Shown piece after piece: positions 5,400 to 12,436 of a DNA stretch of 12,436 nucleotides. This DNA comes from Candidatus Nanoarchaeia archaeon (GTDB taxonomy: Archaea > Nanobdellota > Nanobdellia > Tiddalikarchaeales > Tiddalikarchaeaceae). The first letter of the stretch is position 1, and each line of letters starts with the position of its first letter. The stretch covers positions 1-12,436 of the forward strand of contig JAQVLH010000017.1 in assembly GCA_028704265.1 (NCBI GenBank), read 5' to 3'. A program made the position numbers and the translations under genes. The notes under the pieces were generated by a model. The model saw only the letters and a list, made by a program, of their open reading frames with translations. It did no database searches and was not told the origin of the DNA.

Positions 5400-8282
5400 T
5401 TATTCAATCTTAGATTTTGCTTCTTTATTTATTTCTGCATACTTAATTTTTTCTTTTTCAGGTAAATTAACTTGATTCAAATAAGTAGTGTAAAATACCA
5501 ATAAGTGATTTCTTATTGATACATTTTTACTTGTAACAATTGATTTCATTTTTTCAAGAGCAATTAAATCCTTATTTGTTATTTCTTCTAATTTATTAAA
5601 ATTAGTCATTTTCTTTATACTGTCAAGCATGTTAGAAACATTTATTCGTTCGTATTCTTCTAAATCAACTGTTTGATTTTCAATTTCATCTAATTTCTTA
5701 TTAGTATTTTCGAATACTTGTAACATTTTTTCAAATGTTTCAAGTTTTCCTGTTCTTAATTTTGATAAATTCTTATTTACTACATGCATTATTTCAACTA
5801 TTTTTACTACATCACCTATTAATGTTGAATAATTGCCCAACATATCATTTACTATTTTAACTGAATTTGCACAAAAACTTTTAACATCTTTTGGTTTTTC
5901 AATATTAAGTTGTGATAGATTAATTAATTTTTTATCCATTTGAGAAAATGAATCATTTACTTTATCTAATTCATTCCAAAAATTTTCTTTATTTCTTGAA
6001 GTGTTAAATAATTTATCCATAAATCCTACTTGTAGTTCTTTAAGATTGTTTTGATGTTCTCTAAAACTAACTTCATAATTACTAGTCCATTTCAATGCTA
6101 ATGCATATGCTTCTGAAGTTTCTTTTTCAGCATCCTTAAAATATTCTTTAACTACTCCTTCTAATTTGTTCAAAAAATCTTTGTTTATCTCTAATTTTTT
6201 AATATAATCTTTATAATAGTCTTTATTAATTAATTTTAATTTAATCATCAAGGTTTTTAACTTTGAAGTAATTTGTTTTTCTTTATCTTGTTTTGATTCA
6301 TCAAATAATTTTGTAAAAACTCTTAATGAAACATTAATAGTTTTAAGTTCAATTTTTTTCTCAGATAACGTTTTTTGTGTTTTAACAATATAACTCATCA
6401 TTTCCATCATTGGAATTAGTGAAGTTACAAAATTATTATAATCTTTTGATAAATCCCTATAATTTTTGAAATCATCACTAAAAATTTGTTTTAGTTTATT
6501 AAAATGTTCAAAGACATAATCAATTTTATTATCAGCATTATCTAATACTAATCCTAATTTTATACAACTTTGTTTAAAAGTTTCAGAACTATGATTATTT
6601 GATATTTCAATGATTTCAGTTTTAATATTTTCAATAGAAGTATCCATGCTTTTTTCAATAAACTTATTTGAAGTAATTAAATTACTTATAAAATTTTGAT
6701 TTTCTTGATTATTCTTTTTATTATTTAATTCCTCTAAATTTTTATTAAAAGAATTGATTGCTTTAACTACATCAATATTTTTTTTAGGATAAATTTCATG
6801 TAATACTTTTTTAATTTTTTTTAATTCTTCATGTTTATATTGTTTAGCTTCATTTATACTTGAATGAAAAATTCTAATTTGTGATTCTAAAGATCTATTA
6901 TATGAAATTAATCCCCTTAATTGTTCAAGCATTATTTTCATTACTTGTCCTACTTCAGTTAATTCTTCAGCTTCTTTACATGTTTTTTGTATAGTTAATT
7001 GAGTAGTTTTAGCATCAACTAATATTCCTGCATCAATATCTGCTTTTTTTTCAACTTTAGCTAAAGTATCTATTGCATTAATTGATTTTTTAGCAATATC
7101 AGCAATACTTATTTCTTCTTTAACTTGATAACCCCATAATGCAACTACAGATTCAAATGATTTTATAACTTGTATAATTATTTCCATTTGATTCTTTACA
7201 ATTTTATTATGCTCTTCAATTGCTTTTTCTCCTTGATTTTCAGACTTATATATTTCATTAAGTAATTCTACTTTTCTTTCAGGAGTAGTATTAAAATTCA
7301 TTAACCTTTGTTTTTCTGTAATATTTTTAACAAAGAATTCAGTTACTTGTTTATGATTACTTAATTGTTTTTCAAGTTGATCAATTGCTTTATTAGCTTT
7401 ATCTAACTCCCATCTTTCTTCTAATCCTGCTTTTTCAATTATTCTAACTTTTTTATCTTGATCTTGAACTAATACTCCTGCTTTCCTTAATGAATTAAGT
7501 AAATCAAAACTAATATCTTTTAATGAACTAACTACATCCATATTCATTTTTATTTCGACATTTTCTGTTGTTTTAATATAAAATTCTTCAAATTCCTTAT
7601 CTTCTAATTTTATTTTTTTAACATCTTTATGAATATTAGTAATAGATTCTATAATTTGAACTAAACCTAATGACCTTTCCATTGAAAGATTTTTATTATC
7701 AATTTCTTTTCTTTGATAAATATTTTTCATTCTGTCTGCTAATTCACCACTTTTTCTTTGATACTTAAAGTCTATGTTTCCACCTTCAGTTTCAGAATAA
7801 ATAATATGACCTAATGCAGTGTAATAAACTGCTACTTCTTTGAAAGTCTCCCTTAACATTTCATCTAATCCAGTAATATTTCCTTTAACTTCTTTAATTA
7901 TTTTTCCTTCTAAATCTTCTAATTCTTTAATATTTTTTTCAACACTACTTCCCAAATATTCCATTAATTCTATTGGTCTTTCAGCAAAAACTGCAAAAGA
8001 AGTATTTAATGTTTGAAATGTTTTTATAAAACTAATAACTCCTTCTAATCCATTATTAATTAAAGCAACTTGTTCTTTGCTTACTTCAACAACATTTGGA
8101 ATTATTATTCCTAAATTCTTAGCTGCATTATCTAAATTTTTATTAAATGCCCCTAGATCTAATTTAGTTTTGTCTCCATCTTTAATTAATAATTTACTTT
8201 CTTTTAATTTAAACATTAAATTTGCTAAATCTTCATCAGATAATGAAAAAGTAGGTTTTGAACTTTTATCAGTGTCAGCCAT
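5400..8282 (-). CDS. Large helical, coiled-coil-rich protein of unknown function (960 aa)
   Basis: A 960-residue, lysine- and glutamate-rich protein that appears almost entirely helical. It has no signal peptide and no convincing membrane helix, so it is likely cytoplasmic and elongated. I recognise no family, no nucleotide-binding motif and no metal site; there are only three cysteines (C435, C573, C804). A weak motif of the form L-x-V-x-D-x-D-x-K seems to recur near residues 31-43, 269-281, 419-431 and 576-589, each after a short helix, which may reflect decayed internal repeats. Codon choice differs from neighbours: only two serines (S68, S545) of about 64 use AGC, against 8 of 18 in PCNA. 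This could mean high expression or a different origin. A TATA box precedes ATG 8282 and cytidylate kinase follows 5 nt after the stop. Confidence 0.85.
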   Translation of the reverse strand: MADTDKSSKPTFSLSDEDLANLMFKLKESKLLIKDGDKTKLDLGAFNKNLDNAAKNLGIIIPNVVEVSKEQVALINNGLEGVISFIKTFQTLNTSFAVFAERPIELMEYLGSSVEKNIKELEDLEGKIIKEVKGNITGLDEMLRETFKEVAVYYTALGHIIYSETEGGNIDFKYQRKSGELADRMKNIYQRKEIDNKNLSMERSLGLVQIIESITNIHKDVKKIKLEDKEFEEFYIKTTENVEIKMNMDVVSSLKDISFDLLNSLRKAGVLVQDQDKKVRIIEKAGLEERWELDKANKAIDQLEKQLSNHKQVTEFFVKNITEKQRLMNFNTTPERKVELLNEIYKSENQGEKAIEEHNKIVKNQMEIIIQVIKSFESVVALWGYQVKEEISIADIAKKSINAIDTLAKVEKKADIDAGILVDAKTTQLTIQKTCKEAEELTEVGQVMKIMLEQLRGLISYNRSLESQIRIFHSSINEAKQYKHEELKKIKKVLHEIYPKKNIDVVKAINSFNKNLEELNNKKNNQENQNFISNLITSNKFIEKSMDTSIENIKTEIIEISNNHSSETFKQSCIKLGLVLDNADNKIDYVFEHFNKLKQIFSDDFKNYRDLSKDYNNFVTSLIPMMEMMSYIVKTQKTLSEKKIELKTINVSLRVFTKLFDESKQDKEKQITSKLKTLMIKLKLINKDYYKDYIKKLEINKDFLNKLEGVVKEYFKDAEKETSEAYALALKWTSNYEVSFREHQNNLKELQVGFMDKLFNTSRNKENFWNELDKVNDSFSQMDKKLINLSQLNIEKPKDVKSFCANSVKIVNDMLGNYSTLIGDVVKIVEIMHVVNKNLSKLRTGKLETFEKMLQVFENTNKKLDEIENQTVDLEEYERINVSNMLDSIKKMTNFNKLEEITNKDLIALEKMKSIVTSKNVSIRNHLLVFYTTYLNQVNLPEKEKIKYAEINKEAKSKIE

Positions 8283-8306
8283 ATAATTTATTTAATTAAG
8301 TAGTTA

Positions 8307-8314
8307 TTTTTAAA
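8307..8314 (-). promoter_or_regulatory. TATA box of the 960-residue protein gene
   Basis: On the minus strand the sequence is TTTAAAAA, centred 28.5 nt before ATG 8282. It overlaps the stop codon of the upstream U32 gene (8310-8312), so the large gene can be transcribed independently even though only 27 nt separate the two genes. No ribosome binding site is seen, which fits a leaderless start. Confidence 0.65.
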
Positions 8315-9485
8315 TATTGCTTAAAAAGAATACTTGGTCGTTTTTTCTGCATAATTGATCAATTTTTATTGCTACTCTTTGGCCTTTGTTTGCTTTTTGC
8401 ACGTCTTTTTTATTTATTTGCATTGATTTAACTGTTTGTTTTATGAATGTTGTTTTGCCCTGTATTGTTAATTCGTCTCCAACTTTTATGCCTGAATGAT
8501 TTAGCAATATTTCTGCCACTTTAATTTTTGGATAATAATTTTTCACAACCCCTAATGGTAATTTTTTTGTTTTTGACACGCTTCCTTCATTTTCGTAATC
8601 AATATCTTTATTGCCGGGTTTTTTTAAATAAAATCCTGCGCTAAATCCTCTAGTATATACGCTGCTTAATTTGTTAAGCCATTCGTTTATTTTTTTCTTG
8701 TCATAATTATCTATTGCTTCTCTGTAAACTTGAGTTACAGTTGAGACGTAATTAGCGTCCTTCATTCTCCCTTCAATTTTCAAAGATTTAACTCCTGATT
8801 TAATAATCTTATCCAAGAATTGTATTGTGCATAAATCTTTTGCATTCATAAATCTGGAGTTATCATAGATTAATTCTCCAGTTTTGCTTTTTACACTCCA
8901 TTCTTGCCTGCATGGCTGCATGCATTCTCCCCTATTAGCGCTTTTTTGATAAATTGCTCCTGATAGAAAGCATCTGCCTGAGATTGATGCGCACATTGCT
9001 CCATGAATAAAAACTTCAATATCTATTTTTGAATTTTTAACAATATTTGTTAAATCTTTTAAAGATACTTCTCTTGCCAAGATGGCTCGGCTTGCTCCTA
9101 ATTCTTTATACATATTTACTGATTCACTATTGGATATGCTTGCTTGTGTGCTGATATGAAATTTTATTTCATATTTTTTTAGCAAAGGTATTAATCCTAA
9201 ATCCTGTATTATTACTGCATCAATATTTGCTTCTTTGGCTTTTTTTATTATGTTTTCTGCTTTTTTTAATTCATTTTCATAAACTATTGAATTCAAAGCA
9301 AGATATGCTAGAATTTTTTGTGAATGGCAGTAATTCGTTATTTTTTTTAAATCATTTAGCTTGAATGATTTAGCATTAGCTCTCATATTTAATGTGCTTA
9401 ATCCAAAATATACTGCGTTTGCTCCTGATTTTATTGCTGCTGTTAATGTTGCAAAATCGTGGCATGGAGCTAATAATTCAATCAT
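8310..9485 (-). CDS. U32 peptidase-family protein (TrhP/RlhA-like hydroxylase family)
   Basis: A 391-residue U32-family protein. Members once called collagenase-like peptidases are now tied in bacteria to prephenate-dependent hydroxylation of tRNA (TrhP) or 23S rRNA (RlhA). The signature runs from EVFIHGAMC (157-165) through SGRCFLS (169-175) to KSANRGECMQPCR (181-193). C165, C172, C188 and C192 are at the positions expected to hold an iron-sulfur cluster. Residues 1-150 look like a TIM-barrel start (ELLAPCHDFATLTAAIKSGANAVYFG), 233-243 contain the conserved KSLKIEGRMKD, and about 308-391 form the C-terminal beta domain. An RNA-modification role is more likely than proteolysis, but which RNA is unknown here. 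The gene has its own TATA box, shared region with the divergent exchanger gene, and is not preceded by a ribosome binding site. Confidence 0.9.
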   Translation of the reverse strand: MIELLAPCHDFATLTAAIKSGANAVYFGLSTLNMRANAKSFKLNDLKKITNYCHSQKILAYLALNSIVYENELKKAENIIKKAKEANIDAVIIQDLGLIPLLKKYEIKFHISTQASISNSESVNMYKELGASRAILAREVSLKDLTNIVKNSKIDIEVFIHGAMCASISGRCFLSGAIYQKSANRGECMQPCRQEWSVKSKTGELIYDNSRFMNAKDLCTIQFLDKIIKSGVKSLKIEGRMKDANYVSTVTQVYREAIDNYDKKKINEWLNKLSSVYTRGFSAGFYLKKPGNKDIDYENEGSVSKTKKLPLGVVKNYYPKIKVAEILLNHSGIKVGDELTIQGKTTFIKQTVKSMQINKKDVQKANKGQRVAIKIDQLCRKNDQVFFLSNI

Positions 9486-9505
9486 GTATTTTAATTTAGA
9501 CAGTT

Positions 9506-9519
9506 ATCTTTTAAAAGAT
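9506..9519. repeat. 14-bp perfect palindrome in a divergent promoter
   Basis: ATCTTTTAAAAGAT reads identically on both strands. It lies between the U32 gene (start 9485, minus) and the exchanger gene (start 9550, plus). Its centre is the U32 TATA box, and its right edge abuts the plus-strand TATA box. It could be an operator bound by a dimeric repressor, or a chance product of AT-rich TATA sequence. Confidence 0.5.
9509..9516 (-). promoter_or_regulatory. TATA box of the U32 gene
   Basis: TTTTAAAA, centred 27.5 nt before the minus-strand ATG at 9485. It forms the core of the 14-bp palindrome. The sequence is symmetric, so orientation is set by the position of the start codon. Confidence 0.6.
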
Positions 9520-9528
9520 TTTTAAAAT
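9519..9528 (+). promoter_or_regulatory. TATA box of the exchanger gene
   Basis: TTTTTAAAAT lies 26-27 nt before ATG 9550 by its centre and begins where the minus-strand TATA box ends. No ribosome binding site precedes ATG 9550. Binding of TBP at both boxes at once would be tight, so the two promoters may compete. Confidence 0.55.
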
Positions 9529-9549
9529 ATTAAATCATAATTTTTAATT

Positions 9550-10482
9550 ATGATATTAAGCATTTTAGGTTTTTTTATAGGTTTAGGTGGGCTTTTAATA
9601 TTAAGTCCTTTAGTTATTACTTATTCTGTTAAGCTGGGTGAGATTTTTAGGATTTCTCCTGTAATAATTGGACTTATTGCCATTGCTTTTGGAACCAGCC
9701 TGCCTGAAATTAGCAATGTTATTATTTCATCAATTATGGGCTACAGCAATGTTGGTGTGGGAAACATGATTGGAAGCTCAATGGCCATGTTTACTTTAGG
9801 TGCTGGAGTAATTATTCTTATAAGGGGCGCTGCTTTTTTTGAAAGAAAAAATATTATTATTCTTAGTGTCTGCGCGCTTATTGGAATCTTTGCAGCTTAT
9901 ACTATTATTGAAAAAGGAGCTATTACGAGATTTAACGGCTTCATTCTTATCTTTATTTACTTCGGGCTTTATTATTTAATGAATAAAAGAATTATCCAAA
10001 AGGATTATATTCAGCAAAAAGGAAATATTGTTATTTTTTCAAAAAAATTGCAGTATATTATTTTTCTTATTCTTTGCCTTGCTGGAGTTATTGGAAGCTC
10101 GATATTGTTTATAAATTCTGTTGTTTCATTATCTGATCTTTTTAATGTTCCAAGGTTTTTGATAAGCTTTTTTTTAGTTAGTATTGGAACAAGCATGCCT
10201 GAATTTTTTGTGGGGCTTAGCGCGATTAAAAAGAAAGAATATGAATTATTTGTGGGTAATTTATTCGGAAGCGTTATAACCAACCTTAATCTTGGAATCG
10301 GATTGGGTGCTTTTTTCAAGGGAAGCACTTTAAATATGGAACTTATAATGCCTGCTTTTAATTATTTTATAATCTCATTAGTCATAATTTTTGCATTGCT
10401 TATTTTTAACAAAAAGTTGGACAGAAAATCAGCCCTTTTACTTATAATATTGTATTTGTTATCATTCGTTTTTATAAAATAA
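9550..10482 (+). CDS. Cation/Ca2+ antiporter, CaCA superfamily (YrbG-like)
   Basis: A 310-residue membrane protein with the two inverted alpha repeats of sodium/calcium exchangers. Repeat 1 has AFGTSLPE (46-53) and GNMIGSS (71-77); repeat 2 has SIGTSMPE (211-218) and GNLFGSVITN (236-245). The glutamates E53 and E218 and the neighbouring Thr/Ser and Asn residues form the cation site in the family. About ten hydrophobic segments are visible, five per half, joined by a basic cytoplasmic linker near 145-168. The length is typical of prokaryotic members. It probably exchanges Ca2+ or a similar cation for Na+ or H+ across the cell membrane; the ions cannot be read from sequence. Its last 21 nt overlap the 3' end of the convergent GIY-YIG gene. 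It is transcribed divergently from the U32 gene. Confidence 0.92.
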   Translation: MILSILGFFIGLGGLLILSPLVITYSVKLGEIFRISPVIIGLIAIAFGTSLPEISNVIISSIMGYSNVGVGNMIGSSMAMFTLGAGVIILIRGAAFFERKNIIILSVCALIGIFAAYTIIEKGAITRFNGFILIFIYFGLYYLMNKRIIQKDYIQQKGNIVIFSKKLQYIIFLILCLAGVIGSSILFINSVVSLSDLFNVPRFLISFFLVSIGTSMPEFFVGLSAIKKKEYELFVGNLFGSVITNLNLGIGLGAFFKGSTLNMELIMPAFNYFIISLVIIFALLIFNKKLDRKSALLLIILYLLSFVFIK

Positions 10483-10821
10483 ATGACTATTACATTTGCA
10501 GTCTGTGCATCCGAAATTTTTAATTTGGTTATATTTTTTTTTAAACAATTCTTGAGCTAATTCGCATTCTTTTGATTTTTGGCAATTTTCATATTTTTCA
10601 GAGCTTATCATTTTAATATTTTTATTTGTTGTCAAATAATCTATATGCCAGTGTATTTTCTTTTCTTTTCTTTCATGCCTTTCTATTCGTTTTTCTAGAT
10701 TGTTTTGCGCTGAGCCGCAATAATAATAAATGCCTTTTTTAAAAAATGTTAATCCTAATTTTCCGACAATTATTTCGCAATCTTTGAGAACTTCAAAAAT
10801 TAAAACATAAGCCCCTTTCAT
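10462..10821 (-). CDS. DUF123 / GIY-YIG family protein
   Basis: A 119-residue protein of the DUF123 branch of the GIY-YIG nuclease fold, found alone in many archaea and fused to endonuclease III in some. It begins with KGAYVLIF (2-9), the 'GIY' strand, and has KKGIYYYCGSA (28-38), the 'YIG' strand. LEKRIERH (42-49) carries the arginine expected in the active site, and KIHWHIDYL (55-63) is the next family motif. The end is FGCTDCKCNSHLFY (103-116), a likely zinc-binding segment with H113. A DNA-processing or repair role is inferred from the fold only. The frame extends 32 codons further upstream, but ATG 10821 is chosen because homology begins there, a TATA box sits 28.5 nt before it, and the longer form would overlap the divergent CorA-like gene by 60 nt. 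Confidence 0.88.
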   Translation of the reverse strand: MKGAYVLIFEVLKDCEIIVGKLGLTFFKKGIYYYCGSAQNNLEKRIERHERKEKKIHWHIDYLTTNKNIKMISSEKYENCQKSKECELAQELFKKKYNQIKNFGCTDCKCNSHLFYKNE

Positions 10822-10827
10822 TAAAGA

Positions 10828-10835
10828 TTTAAAAA
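10828..10835 (+). promoter_or_regulatory. TATA box of the CorA-like gene
   Basis: TTTAAAAA, centred 26.5 nt before ATG 10858 and only 7 nt from the start codon of the divergent GIY-YIG gene. No ribosome binding site precedes the ATG. Confidence 0.6.
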
Positions 10836-10845
10836 CAATTAAGCC

Positions 10846-10853
10846 TTTTAATA
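10846..10853 (-). promoter_or_regulatory. TATA box of the GIY-YIG gene
   Basis: On the minus strand TATTAAAA, centred 28.5 nt before ATG 10821 and 5 nt from the start codon of the divergent CorA-like gene. With the opposing TATA box it fills the whole 36-bp intergenic space, so each promoter lies in the initiation region of the other. Confidence 0.6.
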
Positions 10854-10857
10854 TTTC

Positions 10858-11778
10858 ATGGTTAAATGCGTTGCTTTTGAAAAAGGGATTGCACAAAAAA
10901 TTGATGAAGATTATCATAGCAGTCCGTTGGTTAAATGGATTATTTTTGAAAAAGAAAATGACATTGAATTAAAAAAAAATATTATGGAGATTTTGAATGT
11001 TGATTCATTGATTATTGATGATTTGCTTGAGGAGCAAAGACCTAATCTTATTAATTTTGAAAATTTTAGCGTTGCAGTTATTGGATTTCCTAAAAATAAG
11101 GGGAATTTTGATGAAAAAGCGGATATTTTACAGGTAACTTTTATTATTTCAAAAAAAATGATTATTTCAATATGCGATGAAAAGAATGAAATCATTAATG
11201 ATGTTTTTAAAAAAATATTAAATTCTAGAGGAATAATGGGTGTTACTAATATTTTTTCATTTATTCTTGATAAATTGGTTGAAAAAAGTGTTTTAATTCT
11301 TGATAAATTAGAGGATGAATTAGAAGAAAAAGAAAAAATGATTTTTTTAGGCAAAAAAAATAAAATGTTTTTATTCAAAAATAATGATTTAAAAGATAAT
11401 TTATATTATTTGGGCAAGATTTTCAGAAGCGATTTAGAGGTTATTAATGATATTATGGCTAATAAAATTAATTTTTTAAATCTTAAATATTTTGGAGAAC
11501 ATTTACAGGACAGGTTTTTGTATTTGCTTGATTTTTGCGAAAGCTTAAGAGAATTTATTAACAGCATTAACAATAATTATGTTTCAATGATTAATTTTGA
11601 CACTAATAATCATATTTACAAATTAACTATTATTGGTTCTTTGCTTATTATTCCAAGCATTATTAGCGGTTTTTTTGGAATGAATGTTGATTTGCCTTCA
11701 TTATCTTTTTTTGAAATATTAATATTTACATTAATATTATCTTTTTCTTCTTATTTTATCTTGAGATTACGTTTTTGA
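10858..11778 (+). CDS. corA: CorA-family divalent metal (Mg2+) transporter
   Basis: A 306-residue CorA-type protein. Residues 1-120 form the cytoplasmic alpha/beta domain, 125-250 a long helical stalk, and two membrane helices lie at about 255-273 and 284-303. The signature GMN is at 274-276, at the end of the first membrane helix, where it makes the pore selectivity filter in the pentamer. The loop after it reads VDLPSL rather than the classical xxxMPEL, as in many archaeal relatives, so the acidic residue of that loop is missing; the transported ion (Mg2+, Co2+, Ni2+ or Zn2+) is therefore uncertain. The C-terminus is short and basic (LRLRF). Start ATG 10858 is supported by the TATA distance. 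Its last 23 nt overlap the convergent radical SAM gene. Confidence 0.9.
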   Translation: MVKCVAFEKGIAQKIDEDYHSSPLVKWIIFEKENDIELKKNIMEILNVDSLIIDDLLEEQRPNLINFENFSVAVIGFPKNKGNFDEKADILQVTFIISKKMIISICDEKNEIINDVFKKILNSRGIMGVTNIFSFILDKLVEKSVLILDKLEDELEEKEKMIFLGKKNKMFLFKNNDLKDNLYYLGKIFRSDLEVINDIMANKINFLNLKYFGEHLQDRFLYLLDFCESLREFINSINNNYVSMINFDTNNHIYKLTIIGSLLIIPSIISGFFGMNVDLPSLSFFEILIFTLILSFSSYFILRLRF

Positions 11779-12436
11779 TAAATGGTTTAATTATTCTGGT
11801 AAAATGCTCCATTTGGGGCTTTAGATAGCTTGGCTGGGTTTTATATTCAGGGTCTAACGTTTTTTCGCTTTTGAATGTCTGCAAAACTAAAACTTTTGCT
11901 CCATTAAGCAGGTATCCTATTTTTATTATATCTTCTTCTTTGATTAATTTTGGCAATATTGTTGTTCTAAATTCGTATTCTATTCCTGAATTTTTTATCA
12001 AATCAATGCTTTGTTTTATTAAATTAGTGTCAAATTCTACGCATGTTACTTTTGAATATTCTTCTAATGGTGCTTTTACATCCATTGCTATATAATCTAT
12101 TAAGTGTTCATCTATTAATTTTTTTAGCATTTCAGGGTTTGTGCCGTTAGTGTCTAATTTCACCATTAATCCCATTTTTTTTAATTTAACTATAAATTCA
12201 GGCAAATCTGAATGAAGTGTTGGTTCTCCTCCAGTTATTACTATTCCATCAACCCATTCTTTTTTTGCCTCTATTTTTTTTAAGGCCTTATCTTCTGCCA
12301 TGAATGGCAATTCAGGATTTATTAATTCAGGGTTATGGCAATAATGGCATTTAAAATTGCATCCAACAGTAAATATTACCATTGAAATTTTTTTAGGATA
12401 ATCAATAAAACTGCTTTCTAATATGTCTTTAATTAT
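11756..12436 (-). CDS. nrdG: Anaerobic ribonucleotide reductase activating radical SAM protein, NrdG2 type (partial, start outside window)
   Basis: The minus-strand frame stays open to the right edge, so the N-terminus is missing. The 226 visible residues start with IIKDILESSFIDYP, matching the conserved SLIDYPGK region that precedes the cluster in this family. The radical SAM motif CNFKCHYC (C26, C30, C33 of the visible part) binds the 4Fe-4S cluster, and GGEPTLH (69-75) is the SAM-binding turn; DTNGTNP (95-101) and MDVKAP (118-123) follow. Such enzymes make the glycyl radical on anaerobic ribonucleotide reductase (NrdD), but the family also includes activases for other glycyl radical enzymes. 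An NrdD partner would probably lie beyond 12436. The internal ATG at 12382 is not the start because conserved sequence continues upstream of it. The 3' end overlaps the CorA-like gene. Confidence 0.88.
   Translation of the reverse strand: MIKDILESSFIDYPKKISMVIFTVGCNFKCHYCHNPELINPELPFMAEDKALKKIEAKKEWVDGIVITGGEPTLHSDLPEFIVKLKKMGLMVKLDTNGTNPEMLKKLIDEHLIDYIAMDVKAPLEEYSKVTCVEFDTNLIKQSIDLIKNSGIEYEFRTTILPKLIKEEDIIKIGYLLNGAKVLVLQTFKSEKTLDPEYKTQPSYLKPQMEHFTRIIKPFIKNVISR

Noticed and set aside
8077..8286. 69-codon open frame on the plus strand
   Set aside because: Antisense shadow of the N-terminus of the 960-residue protein; no family resemblance and no ribosome binding site.
10011..10328. 105-codon open frame on the minus strand
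   Set aside because: Antisense to the exchanger gene, whose alpha-repeat 2 motif is clearly encoded on the plus strand.
10822..10917. 32-codon N-terminal extension of the GIY-YIG protein from ATG 10917
   Set aside because: Not part of the family domain, overlaps the divergent CorA-like coding region by 60 nt, and the TATA box at 10846-10853 would lie inside it.
10914..11378. 154-codon open frame on the minus strand
   Set aside because: Antisense to the CorA-like gene; its Ser/Phe/Ile-rich translation is what antisense of a lysine/glutamate-rich AT-rich gene produces.
11871..12095. 74-codon open frame on the plus strand
   Set aside because: Antisense to the radical SAM gene with conserved motifs on the other strand.
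12380..12382. ATG 12382 as start of the radical SAM protein
   Set aside because: The frame continues to the window edge and the 18 upstream codons encode the conserved FIDYP region, so the start is outside the window.

Overview
The window looks like a piece of a small, very AT-rich archaeal genome. The evidence is an archaeal PCNA sliding clamp, an archaeal-type short cytidylate kinase, a DUF123-type GIY-YIG protein, an archaemetzincin-like protease, and start codons sitting about 26-29 nt downstream of TATA boxes with no leader. Gene packing is extreme, with overlapping convergent ends and a 36-bp divergent promoter region. I infer a DPANN-type lineage (Woesearchaeota or Pacearchaeota-like), but this rests on composition and style, not on a marker tree.

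Layout. From 1 to 907 there is the tail of an unidentified membrane protein, followed by PCNA with a strong Shine-Dalgarno site. From 946 to 1563 lies a divergent archaemetzincin-like zinc protease with its own TATA box. From 1602 to 4676 a tight three-gene operon encodes an ATP-cone/restriction-endonuclease-fold fusion, a LemA-family membrane protein and a DUF2207 membrane protein with a glycine-rich tail. A 50-residue lysine-rich gene with its own promoter follows at 4712-4864, and its stop codon overlaps the stop of the convergent cytidylate kinase gene.

From 4861 to 9485 the minus strand carries a U32 peptidase-family protein, then a 960-residue helical protein of unknown function, then cytidylate kinase. 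The last two are 5 nt apart and probably cotranscribed. From 9550 to the end, genes alternate in strand: a CaCA-type cation exchanger (+), a DUF123/GIY-YIG protein (-), a CorA-type divalent metal transporter (+), and a radical SAM activase of the NrdG2 type (-) that runs off the right edge.

How the genes relate. PCNA, cytidylate kinase and the radical SAM activase belong to DNA replication and nucleotide supply. The exchanger and the CorA-like protein handle ions. The parts without a known role are the ATP-cone nuclease operon with LemA/DUF2207, the large coiled-coil protein, and the 50-residue lysine-rich protein. First genes of transcription units have a TATA box at a nearly fixed distance and no ribosome binding site, whereas genes downstream of another gene (PCNA, LemA, DUF2207) have one. 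No tRNA, rRNA, CRISPR array, insertion sequence or gene-free stretch over 300 bases was seen.
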